Shown: piece after piece, positions 1 through 9,720 of the stretch
How the letters are laid out: each line of letters opens with the position of its first letter
How positions within the stretch are numbered: position 1 is the stretch's first letter
NCBI GenBank assembly: GCA_016617855.1
Contig: JAECUM010001904.1
Location: 62,001-126,000, forward strand
Direction of reading: 5' to 3'
Origin: Megalonaias nervosa
Taxonomy: Eukaryota > Mollusca > Bivalvia > Unionida > Unionidae
DNA: 64,000 bases
Position numbers and translations under genes: made by a program
The notes under the pieces: generated by a model
What the model saw: only the letters and a program-made list of their open reading frames with translations
What the model was told of the DNA's origin: nothing
The model's database searches: none

Positions 1-390
1 ACGTTCTCGCATATTTACAGGTTTCATACCACGAAGTTCGTCTAACATTACTTTATCGCAGCTGTGTTTATTTTGTTCGTTGTCTGGACGTTCAATATCT
101 CTGTAGTAGATATCATGGCGCATTGCTATTGCATCAACTTGATTGTAAGGCTATTGTCCTGGCAGCGGATTATCGTTTTCGTCAAGTTGTTTATCAAGAG
201 GATTATAAGGTCCAGTATATTTACGGCCTGGCAATGTCCAATCGCCTTTTGGTTTCGGCAATTTTCCAATAAATTTATGTACATCTATACAAAAACCAAT
301 TATTTCTCTGTTGTTGCATTTCTGACAATATGTAACAATTTTATTTTGCTCAAGACATAAATCTCTATCACAATCGCACTCGCATGTCAT
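1..390 (-). pseudogene. Phospholipase A2-like protein, start of integrase polyprotein (partial)
   Basis: The reading frame starts at 390 with a Cys-rich N-terminus (paired CxC and CxxC motifs at residues 3-28). A parvovirus-type phospholipase A2 signature follows: a calcium-loop-like YTGPYNPL near residue 60 and, after a break, a catalytic RHD with a downstream tyrosine pair. A TAG at 151-153 interrupts it between these two motifs. The frame then continues open to the window edge through a segment ending MRER, which in copy C runs into the integrase. By analogy with parvoviral VP1 domains such a module could breach endosomal membranes; that role is inference. The gene lies 6 bp downstream of the zinc-ribbon gene. 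Confidence 0.75.
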
Positions 391-396
391 TATTTA

Positions 397-597
397 TTAA
401 TCATCTACTAAAATAATCTCCGGGCAACCCGCTCCGGACAACTTTGTTGTTGGCGATAATTTCTTTAAAAACATACTTTTTCTTTTTCCACAGATTGCAC
501 AAATACTTTTCAGCATTATTCTATTATTTTTCGTTTTTTCTGTTTTTTCATCTTTATTTTCTGTTTTAGTTTTACACTTAAGACAATATGTTGACAT
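397..597 (-). CDS. Small zinc-ribbon protein
   Basis: This 66-residue protein has two CxxC knuckles, CLKC near residues 5-8 and CAIC near residues 33-36, separated by a lysine- and glutamate-rich linker with NGR-like residues. The pattern fits a minimal zinc ribbon of the kind often carried by large DNA viruses and their integrated relatives (DUF5679-like; family assignment from memory of the pattern). It ends in acidic residues. It sits between the protease and the phospholipase-like gene, an order kept in copies B and C, where it is broken. Its function is unknown. It is one of the few open frames in copy A. Confidence 0.7.
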   Translation of the reverse strand: MSTYCLKCKTKTENKDEKTEKTKNNRIMLKSICAICGKRKSMFLKKLSPTTKLSGAGCPEIILVDD

Positions 598-612
598 TGT
601 ATATCAGTGAGT

Positions 613-1052
613 TTAGATAAAATTTAATGCAATCTCATCATTAGCGTGAGAAGGTTGTTTGTCAAATTGCAAAATAAACTTTAAAAAATCTGGATTTTTG
701 GTCATCTGTTTAATGAACATTACGCAATAGTATCCACAAGCAGAAGTTCCAACTGGTTGAATTTGATTAGACGAATAATTTATTATTTTTTTTTTTTACT
801 CATATATTTTTCTACTGCATCACCTGGTGGAATTCCGAACGAGTCAAAATAATTGTTATCAAAAACAGCTACCTAATGTATGCCAGATCCGTCATTGAAA
901 TCTTGTATATTTATAACGCACGAACCTGGAGACGCTAGCGTCTCTCTCGATGAAATCGTCATAAGTTCATCTTTAGAATAAACTCCACTACAATTTTTTA
1001 CTTTTTTTAGTTTATCAAGTATATCAAAGTTACTTAACGCGGTCGACTTCAT
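613..1052 (-). pseudogene. Adenain-like maturation cysteine protease
   Basis: This is the maturation protease expected to cleave capsid precursors inside assembling particles. The start overlaps the stop of the pX-like gene (ATGA arrangement). Recognisable parts in order are a GVYSKDEL segment, a catalytic histidine in a GIH context, the FDSFG segment that carries the acidic residue of the triad, and the cysteine motif ACGYYC near the C-terminus. The tryptophan after the histidine is replaced by TAG (873-875). A long T run near 786-797 shifts the frame between the acid and cysteine motifs. Copies B and C carry the same gene with different lesions, so decay was independent. Confidence 0.85.
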
Positions 1053-1221
1053 CTCTTTGTTCCTGGCAACATTAGTCCTCGTCCTACTCCTAACAGATTT
1101 GGCAATAGACTTCCCGCTAATCCTGCTAGTAATGGAGCTATTGGAATAAATCCACCTTTTCTCCTCGGTCGTGTCTTTTTTTTCGTCGTTGTCTTCTTTT
1201 TGCTGTTTTTCGTTTAGGCAT
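1049..1221 (-). pseudogene. Basic pX-like core protein
   Basis: This short gene encodes a lysine/arginine-rich N-terminus followed by a Gly-Gly-Phe and a hydrophobic, glycine-rich C-terminus (PLLAGLAGSLLPNLLG and on). Comparison with the intact frames in copies B and C shows the frame slips in the A-rich stretch near 1180-1195, so the basic and hydrophobic halves are now out of phase. The layout resembles small DNA-condensing or membrane-active core proteins of adenovirus-like particles; this comparison is by shape, not proven homology. Its stop overlaps the protease start. Confidence 0.65.
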
Positions 1222-1232
1222 TATATTTATCT

Positions 1233-1624
1233 TTAGACAAAAATTTTCTTTATTCCATGACCTTCAACTGCCTTTTTCGTTGCTCCAGATACTGCTCCAG
1301 ACGCTGCTGCTAATCCTAATGTACCTAACACTGGCAAAATTTTAGGTATTAACGTTCTGGCCATTACAGATAGTGCTGGACCGAAGAAACCACCTTGTTT
1401 TAACATTGCAGTTATTTGTGCAGCACTTAAATTTAAAACAAAAGGTTTTTGCGATCGTATTTATTTATTTGTTTTTTGGTTAACATTAATTTTGTTAAAG
1501 TACCTAAAACACCTGCGTTAGGGTTGACCTTTAATGATACTTGCCTTTTCTTTGCAACAGCAGCTGCTAATTTTTTAACTTGACCATCAGTCAAATATAT
1601 TTCTTTTACAATATATTTTGTCAT
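1233..1624 (-). pseudogene. Small virion-type protein with amphipathic glycine-rich C-terminus
   Basis: The N-terminus (MTKYIVKEIYLTDGQ) and a region with two repeats of a lysine-rich, leucine-spaced segment are followed by a Gly-Gly-Phe and a hydrophobic, alanine/glycine-rich tail ending GIKKIFV. A one-base loss in a T run near 1447-1451 shifts the frame; copy C keeps the longer run. Proteins of this form are common beside the capsid genes of integrated Polinton/adintovirus-like elements and may be membrane-active or core components (inference). It lies between the major capsid and pX-like genes in all three copies. Confidence 0.6.
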
Positions 1625-1671
1625 CTTATATTAAAGTTACAGATTAAACTTAAAGTAAAGTGCAAAGCACT

Positions 1672-3213
1672 TTAAACTTGTACTGACATTTTACCTTCGA
1701 TAAAGTCAATCGTAATAGTTCTGTCGCTGATCACTAACGCATATACATATAACTGCGCCACTGGAACTGCTCCTAATGTCCAAGTAATTTCAATATCAGC
1801 AGTTGAAAATACATCTCTTTCATTTTGTTTACTAACATCAAAATAAAATATCGGATAAAGTGTACGAAATTCCTCTACTGATATCTGAGATCCGTCTCCA
1901 ACATCTTGATATTTTTGTAATGCGTCGAGCAGGTACATGTAAGGTCGAGTAATATTTTTATTAGCGTCATCTGCAAAATTACATTCCATCGCTCGCTCTG
2001 GATATTGCTTTGAATTTATTCCAGCTTATATTTGTCTAACATCAGCATTATCAAATATTGCATTATTTTGTTGTTGGTTACCACGTCGCGCTTGCCGCTG
2101 AAATACAACAAATATTTGCCGTGGCTTTTGTTCATTTGACGTTGTTGTGACTCGCTATGTGTAGTCGGTGGTATTTGGAACTGCTGTTTGATATATTTTA
2201 TGTTGCTGAAAATGAATTTTCTTTGTGAGGTTTTTAAGAATATCATCTAATTCGAGCGATTTTGAAACTGTCGGTGTTATTCGTGGCATCCACAGAGCAA
2301 GTTTGTTTATGACAAACTGTACATCAGCCCCGCCAAGTCGAAATAAACAATCATATTGTTCTGATCGATCTAAAATAAGCGTATGTTTAACTCCAAGAAA
2401 TACTTTATTATAATCGCGACAAAAGCCAAATATTGTACTTAGTGGCAGCATCATTGTAATTTGACGTGATACTGCTGCAAGCGCCCTTCTCTTAGAATAA
2501 CCCTCATTGTAACGTACACTTTTAAAACCTGCTATATTATTGTTAACTAAATTTAACATTGCAACGCCGTCCGCAGCTGGATCTGGTGTCGTTATACCAA
2601 GATTATTGCAAGCAGCATTAAGTAAAACTCTTGTAGCGTTTACACCAGCGTCTGCAGCTGGTGCGTCTATACCCAGCGCAGGAGGATAAACAATAAGAAA
2701 ATTTCTCACATTTGCAGCAATTTCAGCAGCATTAGCTCCAGCTGCAACTGCTACCCTTGGAATAAATTCTCTAGATGCCGCATTTCCAATTCCTGTATCT
2801 TTAAACCACATCATAATAGTTACAGTTGATTTGGAGTAATCATCGGAAAACGAAATAGTATTTAAGATTGTACTTTCAACTTGTAAGTGACTTGAAATAT
2901 CTTCGACAATTTGATTGGCCAGCTGATATCGAGCACTTTTAAATAAACACCAATCATCATTTATAATAGCTACTTCTACGTTAGCTGCAATTGCGACAGG
3001 GGGAACAGCTACTGTCATAATCTGGCCACAAACTTCTAGCATTGCTTTATGAGGCAGTAGAAATACGTCATCGCCTCGAGTATTAAATGTTCTGACGCCA
3101 GCCTTATTAGGTTCGTTAGAATTTTCATCGAGATACTCAATATATTCAAATTCTGTTACCGTGTCGTCTTCGTCCTAAATTTCTGCTAAATCGAGATAAT
3201 TTTTAACAGACAT
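1672..3213 (-). pseudogene. Major capsid protein, double jelly-roll type
   Basis: This is the major capsid (hexon-like) gene, about 510 codons and the longest structural gene. The start at 3213 matches copy B (MSVKNYLDLAE). The body carries an alanine-rich variable region around residues 160-240, an FGFCRDYNKV segment, and a C-terminus rich in beta-strand sequence (TADIEITWTLGA, then LYVYALVISDRTI). Assignment to the double jelly-roll family rests on size, position after the penton gene and general character. Nonsense codons occur at codon 13 (3175-3177), after NTTDYT (tryptophan in copy C) and near 2035, so no full-length product is possible. Downstream frames remain open for 295 and 105 residues. 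Confidence 0.8.
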
Positions 3214-3240
3214 TTTTCTTATTTATTAGGTTATATACAA

Positions 3241-3592
3241 TTATTGTGGTGTTGTTGCTTTAGATATTAATTTTTTTTGTAATTTGTTTTCCTTTTGGTG
3301 ATAAAAGTTGTTTTGTTGTTGTTATCATTGCTCGTTGGGTTTCTTTTGTTGGTGTGATTTCTGAAATAGCTTGTTTTATTGTCGGTACACCACTTTTTAT
3401 TTTATCAGTTATTTTGTGTCCAACAGCAGTTCCAGCAGCAGATGCAGCTCCAGTTGCAAAAGCTTTTGATGCGTCAAGTGCAATTGGTGCAACTTTATTA
3501 GCTATTCCTGGAGCATTTTCTATAATTTTAGCAAATATATTTCCCAAAAATCCTCCTACTATTTTTCTTCGATAAACTCTTTTCTGTTTCAT
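3241..3592 (-). CDS. pVI-like small capsid/membrane-active protein
   Basis: This protein of about 110 residues begins with a basic MKQKRVYRRK segment, then IVGGF, which fits the adenovirus-protease type cleavage rule of a hydrophobic residue, any residue, Gly-Gly and then any residue. An amphipathic segment follows (GNIFAKIIENAPGIANKVAP), then an Ala/Gly-rich stretch and a Thr/Lys-rich tail. That order (short propeptide, cleavage site, amphipathic helix) is what adenoviral pVI shows, so a membrane-lytic or capsid-cement role is plausible but inferred. The open frame stops at 3260; comparison with copy B suggests the ancestral C-terminus ran to about 3241 in another frame after an A run. Confidence 0.6.
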
Positions 3593-3627
3593 TATATCTG
3601 AGGCTGTATTATTTTATTTAGCTTTTC

Positions 3628-4404
3628 TTAGAAAATATGTTTACTTTGTTCGCGTAAGTGTAACTAATAAGTAACAATATCATTGTTAAAATCCAGTTGT
3701 CGTCCAGACTGATCTGTCAATTGCATATTTACTTCTGTTATTTGATTTTCAACATTTAACGGATAATAAATAACTTGACGTGGACTAATTTGCATAACAG
3801 AACCTGGTGGAACGTCTGGTGAAAAACTATATATCGTTTATTCTTTAGTACCCTTAGCCGAGTAAGATCCAGATGCAATAGAGCAATTTATTAATATTGA
3901 GTTTACATCAGTTATATTTACTGGATTTTCACCGTCATACGTTATGGGATTATCACGATTAACAGCAGGATAATTTTGATGATCAAATCCTATTAGTGGT
4001 GCGATACTTGTTGGCGAGGAAAGACTAACTGTTATATCTTTTAATGTCATTCTAGCGCGTAACGTATTATAATTTGGTGTCAGCTCAAAATTATCAGCTA
4101 CACCTTCATTTTTTGTTATAAGCTCTTTTATTATTTTATTTAGATCAGTTACGTTGTAAGCTCCTTGTGGAATTTTAAATCTTTTCCACTTGAAAAATGG
4201 TGAAGTACGTATAGGAATAGTAAATGTAAAATCATCGTTTACTCCAGTTTTTACATTAGCCATAGAATGCCAACAAGTGCAGGAAATTAGTTCAATTTCA
4301 TACTGTTTTTCACGATTTAGTTTTATTGGTGGAATATACTTTACATAAAAATTTGCGCTATCTTTATCAGATTGGCTAGAGTCTAGTAATAATGTTGCTG
4401 ACAT
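3628..4404 (-). pseudogene. Penton-like minor capsid protein (single jelly-roll)
   Basis: The frame opens with MSATLLLDSSQSDKDSANF and shows a strand-rich body with WHSMANV, the segment IPQGAYNVTDLNKII, an NYNTLRAR block and NITDVN near residue 165. These blocks recur in all three copies. A TAA (3838-3840) cuts the last quarter, which continues in frame through YSFSPDVPPG to the segment IVTY; a second stop follows there where copy B has tyrosine. By position between the ATPase/coiled-coil genes and the pVI-like/major capsid genes this is the Polinton minor capsid (penton) protein. The start has a TATATAA box about 8 bases upstream. Confidence 0.75.
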
Positions 4405-4445
4405 TTGTTTTATATAAAATTGTTATATTAAATCATTACACAAAT

Positions 4446-5945
4446 TTATAAAATTAAATCGCGATGTAAAGTTTCGTATTCGTCAGATATTAATACATTT
4501 TCCTATCTCAAATTAGCAAGTATGTCAATAATTTCATTCTCAATTTCAGCACCAACATTTCCAGCTTCTTTTGATGATATCAATAACATTAATCTGCCAA
4601 TCATTTCAGTAACTGATGCGAATATTTTTACTCCTTTTCCAGTTTTTTTTTCAATTTTCTTTAATCGCTCATTATCATAATGTTCAAATAATGTTTAAAA
4701 GTATATCCTTTCTTTTCAACATATTTTTTATCTCTAAATTTTGCTGTAGTATTTTTAAAAACACTAGCAATAATAGAATTTCTAGCTTTTTCATAAATTC
4801 CTTCAATATCTTCTATTGCAGCTGTATCAATTTCTTTGTAGATATATTTATCTTTATCTCTGATATCAACTAATTTTTTAATGAGATCTTCGTATTTATC
4901 TTTTTCCCAATTATAAATATTATCAACGTCAGAAATTTTATAATCTTCCATAAAACCAGAATATTCTAATGGCGTTATTTCATATTTTAATTGTTTGGGT
5001 TTTTTATAGTTATCACGATATTATTTATTATCGTCATCGATTTTGTTTTGCAAATCTTCTTCAGTCATCGTCATAGGACCTTGTCTAACAAATATATATT
5101 TTTCTTGTCCTACATCGATTAATTTTGCTTAGGTGCTTAAGCTACGACTATAATGACCGTATATGTTACTTTTTATATTATTAATAGCCTTAATATACAG
5201 ATCAGCGATAATTCCATGTCGATATAATTTAATGCTATCATAGTAATTTCTATTTTCTAAAACTATATTGTCAAGATGCTCCTTACTTTTTTCTTTTATT
5301 TTTTTCTAGTTCTTTAATTATTTTGTCTGCCTTAAAATCATCTTTTCTAACATTGTATACTTTCACATCCTTAATAAATTCATATTTTTTATTAAAATCT
5401 TCATACTCGTCATCTTTTATTTTGCTATCTATATTTGCTAAATCATATTCAAATCTTCTTTTTTCTTCTATAATATTTCTCTCTCTTCTAAGTTCTTCTT
5501 CTTCTAACCTTCTTTCAATTGGTCTAACTACTGCTGCTTCTGCTAATCTTTGTTGAAGTTCTAGTGGATTATTTATCGGCCGATCTATTTCAGCTTATCT
5601 TGCAACAGGATTCGCTATATTTGCTGCAAGTGCCTCAGCTAATCTTCTTTTTTCTTCTTCAGATCTTTCAATAATTTTTCCAACAGCCGCTTCTTGTTCT
5701 TTTTTAATAAATCCGAGTAAACCTTTTTCTTGTAATTTTTAAGAGCTTCTTCTGATAGTAGATTAGGTTTAGGTTGTTTTCCAAGTAAAGCTTCAGTAAC
5801 TGGTTTGAGAGCGGCGGCTGTTGTTTCTGCTGCAACCACTTGACCACGTCGTGCTTGTTGGATCATCTGCCTAAGTTCAGCTTTAGATTTAACAAGTTTG
5901 TTTTAGATTTTCTATATGTTTTCTGTACTTTGCTTGTCTTTCCAT
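4446..5945 (-). pseudogene. Long charged coiled-coil protein
   Basis: This is a gene of about 500 codons between ATPase and penton, broken in several places. The N-terminus is basic. It is followed by RQMIQQARRGQVVAAE, an alanine-rich ALLGKQP block, long Glu/Arg/Lys-rich stretches with heptad-like leucines, and a C-terminal region with an RNSIIA block and ETLHRD near the end. Coiled-coil character is read from composition. Copies B and C have the same blocks in the same place but shorter middles. The function is unknown; a scaffold or internal virion role would fit its position and is speculative. Stops and frameshifts leave only short open pieces (5639-5866, 4661-4951). Confidence 0.6.
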
Positions 5946-5982
5946 TTTATTATATATTAAATTTTATAAAACTAACAAAAAC

Positions 5983-6660
5983 TTACTGTATATATTTTTC
6001 AACACAGCATCGAAACATTTTACTCGCATCATTTGTTAATTTATCAAACAAAAAAAAGTCATATTTATTTGCCGTTGCTTGATGATATAATTCAACAAAT
6101 TTATCTTTTGTTACATCACCACATTGCTCGTTCGCGATATTTCTAACATCGACATTGTCAAGTCCTGGAAATAATATAAAACAACCAGTATTTCGCCTAA
6201 AACATCTGTCAACATTATAAAAACCCTGAGCGAGATAGATGGAATTACATTTTTTATTACGTGATAATGAAAAGTATGATCTTATTTTATTCATTTCTTC
6301 ATTATTTAGCGGAATATCATCAAAAACAACTATCTTGTGTTCGGACGAATCAAGTTGATTAACTGGAATAAGTTCTTCTGGTTGTTTGACAATACAAAAA
6401 TCTTCACCAGCCTCAAGATCATCACGAAGTTTGTCATTATAATTGTTAAGTAGCTCGTACTTATCTTGTTGTGGATTAATTGTGTAAATATAAACGCGAT
6501 CGTAGTTAAAATTATCTCCTAGAAGAAAATTCATAAGCAAGTTTGTTTTCCCAGATCCAGTTCTTCCAACGATAAAATAATGACAATCTGGAAGTTCGTT
6601 TTCATGTTTATGTTTCACCAACCGCTCTGTATCAAAGTTTAATATCGACGATTTTGCCAT
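5983..6660 (-). CDS. FtsK/HerA-type genome packaging ATPase
   Basis: This is an intact 225-residue ATPase of the A32/HerA-FtsK packaging class, which drives DNA into preformed capsids. Walker A is GRTGSGKT near residue 32. Walker B is a hydrophobic run ending in acids (KIVVFDDIPL, near residue 107). A SLSRNKK segment and a conserved AQGFYNVDR follow, then a sensor-like threonine region. The length is typical of Polinton packaging ATPases. It is transcribed divergently from the fibre gene across a 56-bp AT-rich gap, a layout shared by copy B. It is the best-preserved large gene of copy A; copy C keeps all but its N-terminus and copy B is broken. Confidence 0.9.
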   Translation of the reverse strand: MAKSSILNFDTERLVKHKHENELPDCHYFIVGRTGSGKTNLLMNFLLGDNFNYDRVYIYTINPQQDKYELLNNYNDKLRDDLEAGEDFCIVKQPEELIPVNQLDSSEHKIVVFDDIPLNNEEMNKIRSYFSLSRNKKCNSIYLAQGFYNVDRCFRRNTGCFILFPGLDNVDVRNIANEQCGDVTKDKFVELYHQATANKYDFFLFDKLTNDASKMFRCCVEKYIQ

Positions 6661-6716
6661 TATTGTTATACATTTTTATGTTATACAAAAAAAAATTGTC
6701 AGACGATAAATAAATA
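6661..6716. promoter_or_regulatory. Divergent start region between ATPase and fibre genes
   Basis: This 56-bp AT-rich gap separates two start codons pointing in opposite directions. Each ATG is directly preceded by an AT-rich box (TATAACAATAATG for the ATPase, TAAATAAATAATG for the fibre). The same arrangement occurs at the equivalent place in copy B. A bidirectional promoter is inferred. Confidence 0.45.
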
Positions 6717-7805
6717 ATGAGCTATTATACAAAATTTGGAACAACATTAGGAGATTCATCGGCTGTAAGTACAACAATAACAAACAGTAAGATTGATTTA
6801 TCGGGCTATCTAAAAAATCCGGTGACACAATGACAGGAAACCTGTTTATGTCAAATCAACGAGTACTAGATTTAGAAACAAATTATCCACCAATAAATGT
6901 CGTTAATACACAAGTTGTTAGTTATGCACAACTTAAATTAGTCGACAATAATAAACTAGATAAATCTGGTGGAACTTTAAGCGGTAACTTATATATGTCA
7001 GGGAAAAATGTTATAAATTTAGAGAGCGGGTATCCACCAGCAAGTTTAAATCAAACAGAAGCGGTAAGTTATTTACCGTTGAAGTATGTTGATGAAAACA
7101 AACTTGATAAAACAGGTGGGACAGTTACAGGTATTATTATCATGAATAAAAATAAAATTACATACCTTGGAAACCCAGCCACAGAATCAGACGCAGCAAC
7201 AAAAAGGTACGACGATGATCAAGAATCTAAGTATGTGTTAGTCACCGGCGGTATAATGCGTGCATTTCTCAACATGAATAATAATGATATTAATAATCTT
7301 AGAACACCAGAATCAGACTTCGACGCTGCAACGAAAAAATACGTCGACGATATTAATATTCTAATAAACGATGGAATTAACGAATTCAGAACTGATTTTT
7401 TCCAATCACGTAAAAACAGTCTAGAATTTTCGTACAAATATAAACAAATCTGTGTATGAATTTTTTGGTAATCCAGTGGTTGTAGATATTAAACTTCCTG
7501 AAATTAACATAAAACTAAATGATATTGTTAATGAAATCCCTAATATCGTTCAAAAAACTAATCTTGTTAAAATTCCTCATAAACAAATTAACAATATCGT
7601 GTACACAGTAGCATCAGGATCATCAACATGGACACCGCGCGATAACACTCGATTATACAGGCTGTCCATGTATGGTTTGGAAATTACTGCGGCCACTTCA
7701 TCATCACCGAATGTACATTATAATCCTCTACTGGTGGTGCTAAATAAGAACACCAAAGAAACATTTACGTTGACATCAACGGAAATGCCCCCGAGACGTT
7801 ACTAG
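6717..7805 (+). pseudogene. Fibre-like protein with phage-tail-fibre repeats
   Basis: The gene starts MSYYTKFGT, as in copy B, and then carries repeats of about 45 residues. Each repeat begins with a GGT(L/V)(S/T)G-like turn and an N-(L/I)-x-M strand and ends in a (Y/V)VD- or VDNNKLDK-like helix. The last two repeats match the phage tail-fibre pattern, with DAATKRY and DAATKKYVDD. A short linker leads to a distal domain containing the segment VYTVASGSSTWTPRDNTRL. Frameshifts near 6825 and 7450 break the frame. By architecture this is a trimeric spike/receptor-binding protein; no sequence link to adenovirus fibre is claimed. The distal domain differs from that of copy B. Confidence 0.7.
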
Positions 7806-7941
7806 TGGTGTCTGGAATTCGTAGCTGAAACCCATCAATTAATTAATTAAATGACAACGTCATTAAGTATAATGAATCAAACCCAGGGACTGGCACTAGA
7901 GTTTTTAGTATTGTATAAAATCTGTAAACAAATATTATATA

Positions 7942-8450
7942 ATGAAAAAAAGTATAGTTGATTTTAATCATATTTCAGATAAAATTCCAAAACAAGATGT
8001 GGACGCACTAATACAGTATTACAGATATTATCATAAAAAAAACTTTGGCACGTGAAAAAATGTTACAAATACTATAACAAAATACTTCGAGTGATATCAT
8101 ATTTACCACTGCTAATGACTAGCTCTGGTATAATTTCAAGTGGAGCATCATTAAATCCGTTTTTTTAATAATATTCGGCGTTGGTGTTTCTCTTGCAACA
8201 GAGTGTAAAAAAAATTGAGCCTCGTCTTGCAACTAAAAAAAGGCTTGTAAAACAGCAAGTATCACCTATAAAAAATTATTTGATCAGATACGATCTTATT
8301 TGCGTGGTATAAAATATGATATGGACGATTTAATACGAGAGTTTGGTATTATTGACAGTATGTTAACAGATATTTTGCCAATGAGAGTTAGCAGATATGA
8401 AAAGATTATTTTAAAAAGTATAGTAATGGTAGGGTATAAAACAAAATAAT
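7942..8450 (+). pseudogene. Terminal-arm membrane protein
   Basis: The gene encodes about 170 residues: an MKKSIVDFNHIS start, a QDVDAL(I/M)QYYR segment, a basic CYKYYNKILRVISYL stretch, one or two hydrophobic segments, and a charged tail with DDLIREFGIIDS and PMRVSRYE. Copy B has the same protein (17649-18079) next to its inverted repeat, which fixes the orientation of copy A. Two or more frameshifts (near 8035-8045 and 8165-8215) break it. No known family was recognised. A membrane-anchored role is inferred from hydrophobicity only. Confidence 0.55.
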
Positions 8451-8982
8451 CTCAAACAATGTTTTCACGATAGAAGGCTTAAAATGTTTGATCTATGGAA
8501 ACAGATAAAATTGTCTCAAACCCCCCATTCATATCCTACTTCCCATTCTCTGAAAATATACAGAAAAGATGTTTTCAAAATCGTGTACGAGTAAATGACA
8601 AAATGCTTTGGTTTTCTATGATATATGATGAAAAATAAATTGCAGTCTATTCGTTTGATATCCGATCATGTGAATAGTCTTTGATGAGCATAGATACCAA
8701 GAAAGCTTTGCCACTTGAATATTCCTTACACAACTAATATATTTGTCTCTTTGCCAGTGCAATAGTCTTGCTAGATGGCTGTGAATAAAAATCAATACAG
8801 AGCGTTTTGTAAAGATAGTAATGCATAATATTGTTATAAATTGTATAGATTTGGTTTCCCTTGGAGATTAAATGCATAAATTCTCTTGCAAAATGATTAC
8901 AAAGGAAAATTCTGATGCCGTCATAGTGCCCACACGAAATTTCCATAATAACTAGATTATGTGATCATTCTGAAACTTTGTA
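8451..8982. other. Junction and non-coding DNA after copy A
   Basis: Past the last codon of copy A there is no match to the copy B inverted repeat. The stretch is AT-rich and non-coding. A run of six cytosines lies near 8520. No gene or RNA was seen. Confidence 0.4.
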
Positions 8983-9197
8983 GGTTAAAGATAGGGAATT
9001 TCCAATGGCTTTTCCTAAAATAACGCCGAAATCAGGTGAAAGATAGGTAATTTGCAATGGCTTTTCCTAAAATAACGCCGAAATCAGGTTAAAGATAGGT
9101 AATTTTCAATGGATTTTCCTAAAATAACGCCTACTCCAGAATATTCTGGAATCAAGGTTAAAGATAGGTAATTTGCAATGGATTTTCCCAGAATAAC
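8983..9197 (+). repeat. Tandem repeat of about 52 bp, four units
   Basis: Units start GGTTAAAGATAGG, pass through CAATGG and TTTTCC and end AATAACGCC. Units one and two are 52 bp each (8983-9034, 9035-9086). The third is lengthened by a heat-shock-element-like insert, and the fourth ends just before a TATA box at 9200. Confidence 0.8.
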
Positions 9198-9267
9198 GAT
9201 ATAAAAGGCAGTTTGAATTTTCTTCGTGGCCATTTCTGCTAGAGGATTCACACGTGAACAGGTAAGT
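9138..9267 (+). promoter_or_regulatory. Candidate heat-shock-type promoter with first exon and splice donor
   Basis: Three perfect alternating pentamers (AGAAT ATTCT GGAAT, 9138-9152) make a canonical heat shock element. A TATAAAAG box lies at 9200-9207, about 50 bp downstream, and a consensus 5' splice site CAG|GTAAGT occurs at 9262-9267. This would give a non-coding first exon of roughly 9230-9261. No downstream coding exon of a known heat-shock gene was found in the window, so this may be a promoter whose gene is lost, far away or transposed. Confidence 0.4.
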
Positions 9268-9429
9268 GAAAATATTTTTCTAACATATTTTTGACAAAAT
9301 GTTACTATAGCTTGAAGCTGAATTGAATCTTTTAAAAAATCTGTTTGTTAAATCAAATCCAACATGTCGTACTGACGTTATTTGATATCCTATCTTATAA
9401 AATATTTTATTGTTTAAATAGAAATAAAT

Positions 9430-9720
9430 CTAAGGTTCGGGAACCTCTTTCAACCTCTCCAAAATTTGGGAGTGGGGTTTGGTGTTTCTGAGACAGCATC
9501 ATCATATTCAAACTTGGAGAGGTGGATGGGTGTTTTGAGACAGCATCCTCTTTGGGTTTCAAAATTTCATTATTTTTGAGATACAAATTTGGAGGAGGGT
9601 GGTTTTTTGAGATAGAGGGGGTCTCTGAGGTTGTAAAAAAATGTCAGAATATAATTATTTTAAAGGGGGTGTGGGTTTTCTGAGCTAAAACCCTCTTTGA
9701 TTTTTAAACCTCAAATACCT
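9430..9720 (+). repeat. Dispersed GT-rich repeat (partner at 42238-42400)
   Basis: The stretch carries recurring phrases such as TTTTGAGATA...GAGGGGGT. Its last 150 bp match, in reverse complement, the segment 42238-42400. It is a dispersed family, non-coding, class unknown. The first half contains two further loosely repeated units around TTGGGAGTGGGGTTTGG. Confidence 0.5.

Larger units (their letters stand above)
1..8450 (-). mobile_element. Polinton/Maverick-like element, copy A (partial)
   Basis: This is a partial virus-like transposon whose structural module lies on the minus strand, with fibre and membrane genes on the plus strand at its right end. It continues beyond the left edge, where the integrase and polymerase arm should lie. 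Gene order matches copies B and C. The last recognisable codons end at 8450. The inverted repeat that follows the equivalent gene in copy B is not recognisable here, so the right terminus is deleted or too diverged to see. It has many nonsense codons and frameshifts but an intact ATPase. Confidence 0.9.

Noticed and set aside
933..953. GAGACGCTAGCGTCTC palindrome in copy A, with a similar one at 27168 in copy B
   Set aside because: Both fall within coding sequence at different genes and read as ordinary codons (ETLAS); probably coincidence rather than an inserted hairpin.
8451..8530. Right inverted repeat of copy A
   Set aside because: A short CGATAGAAGG phrase resembles the copy B repeat, but the surroundings do not align, so the similarity is not supported.
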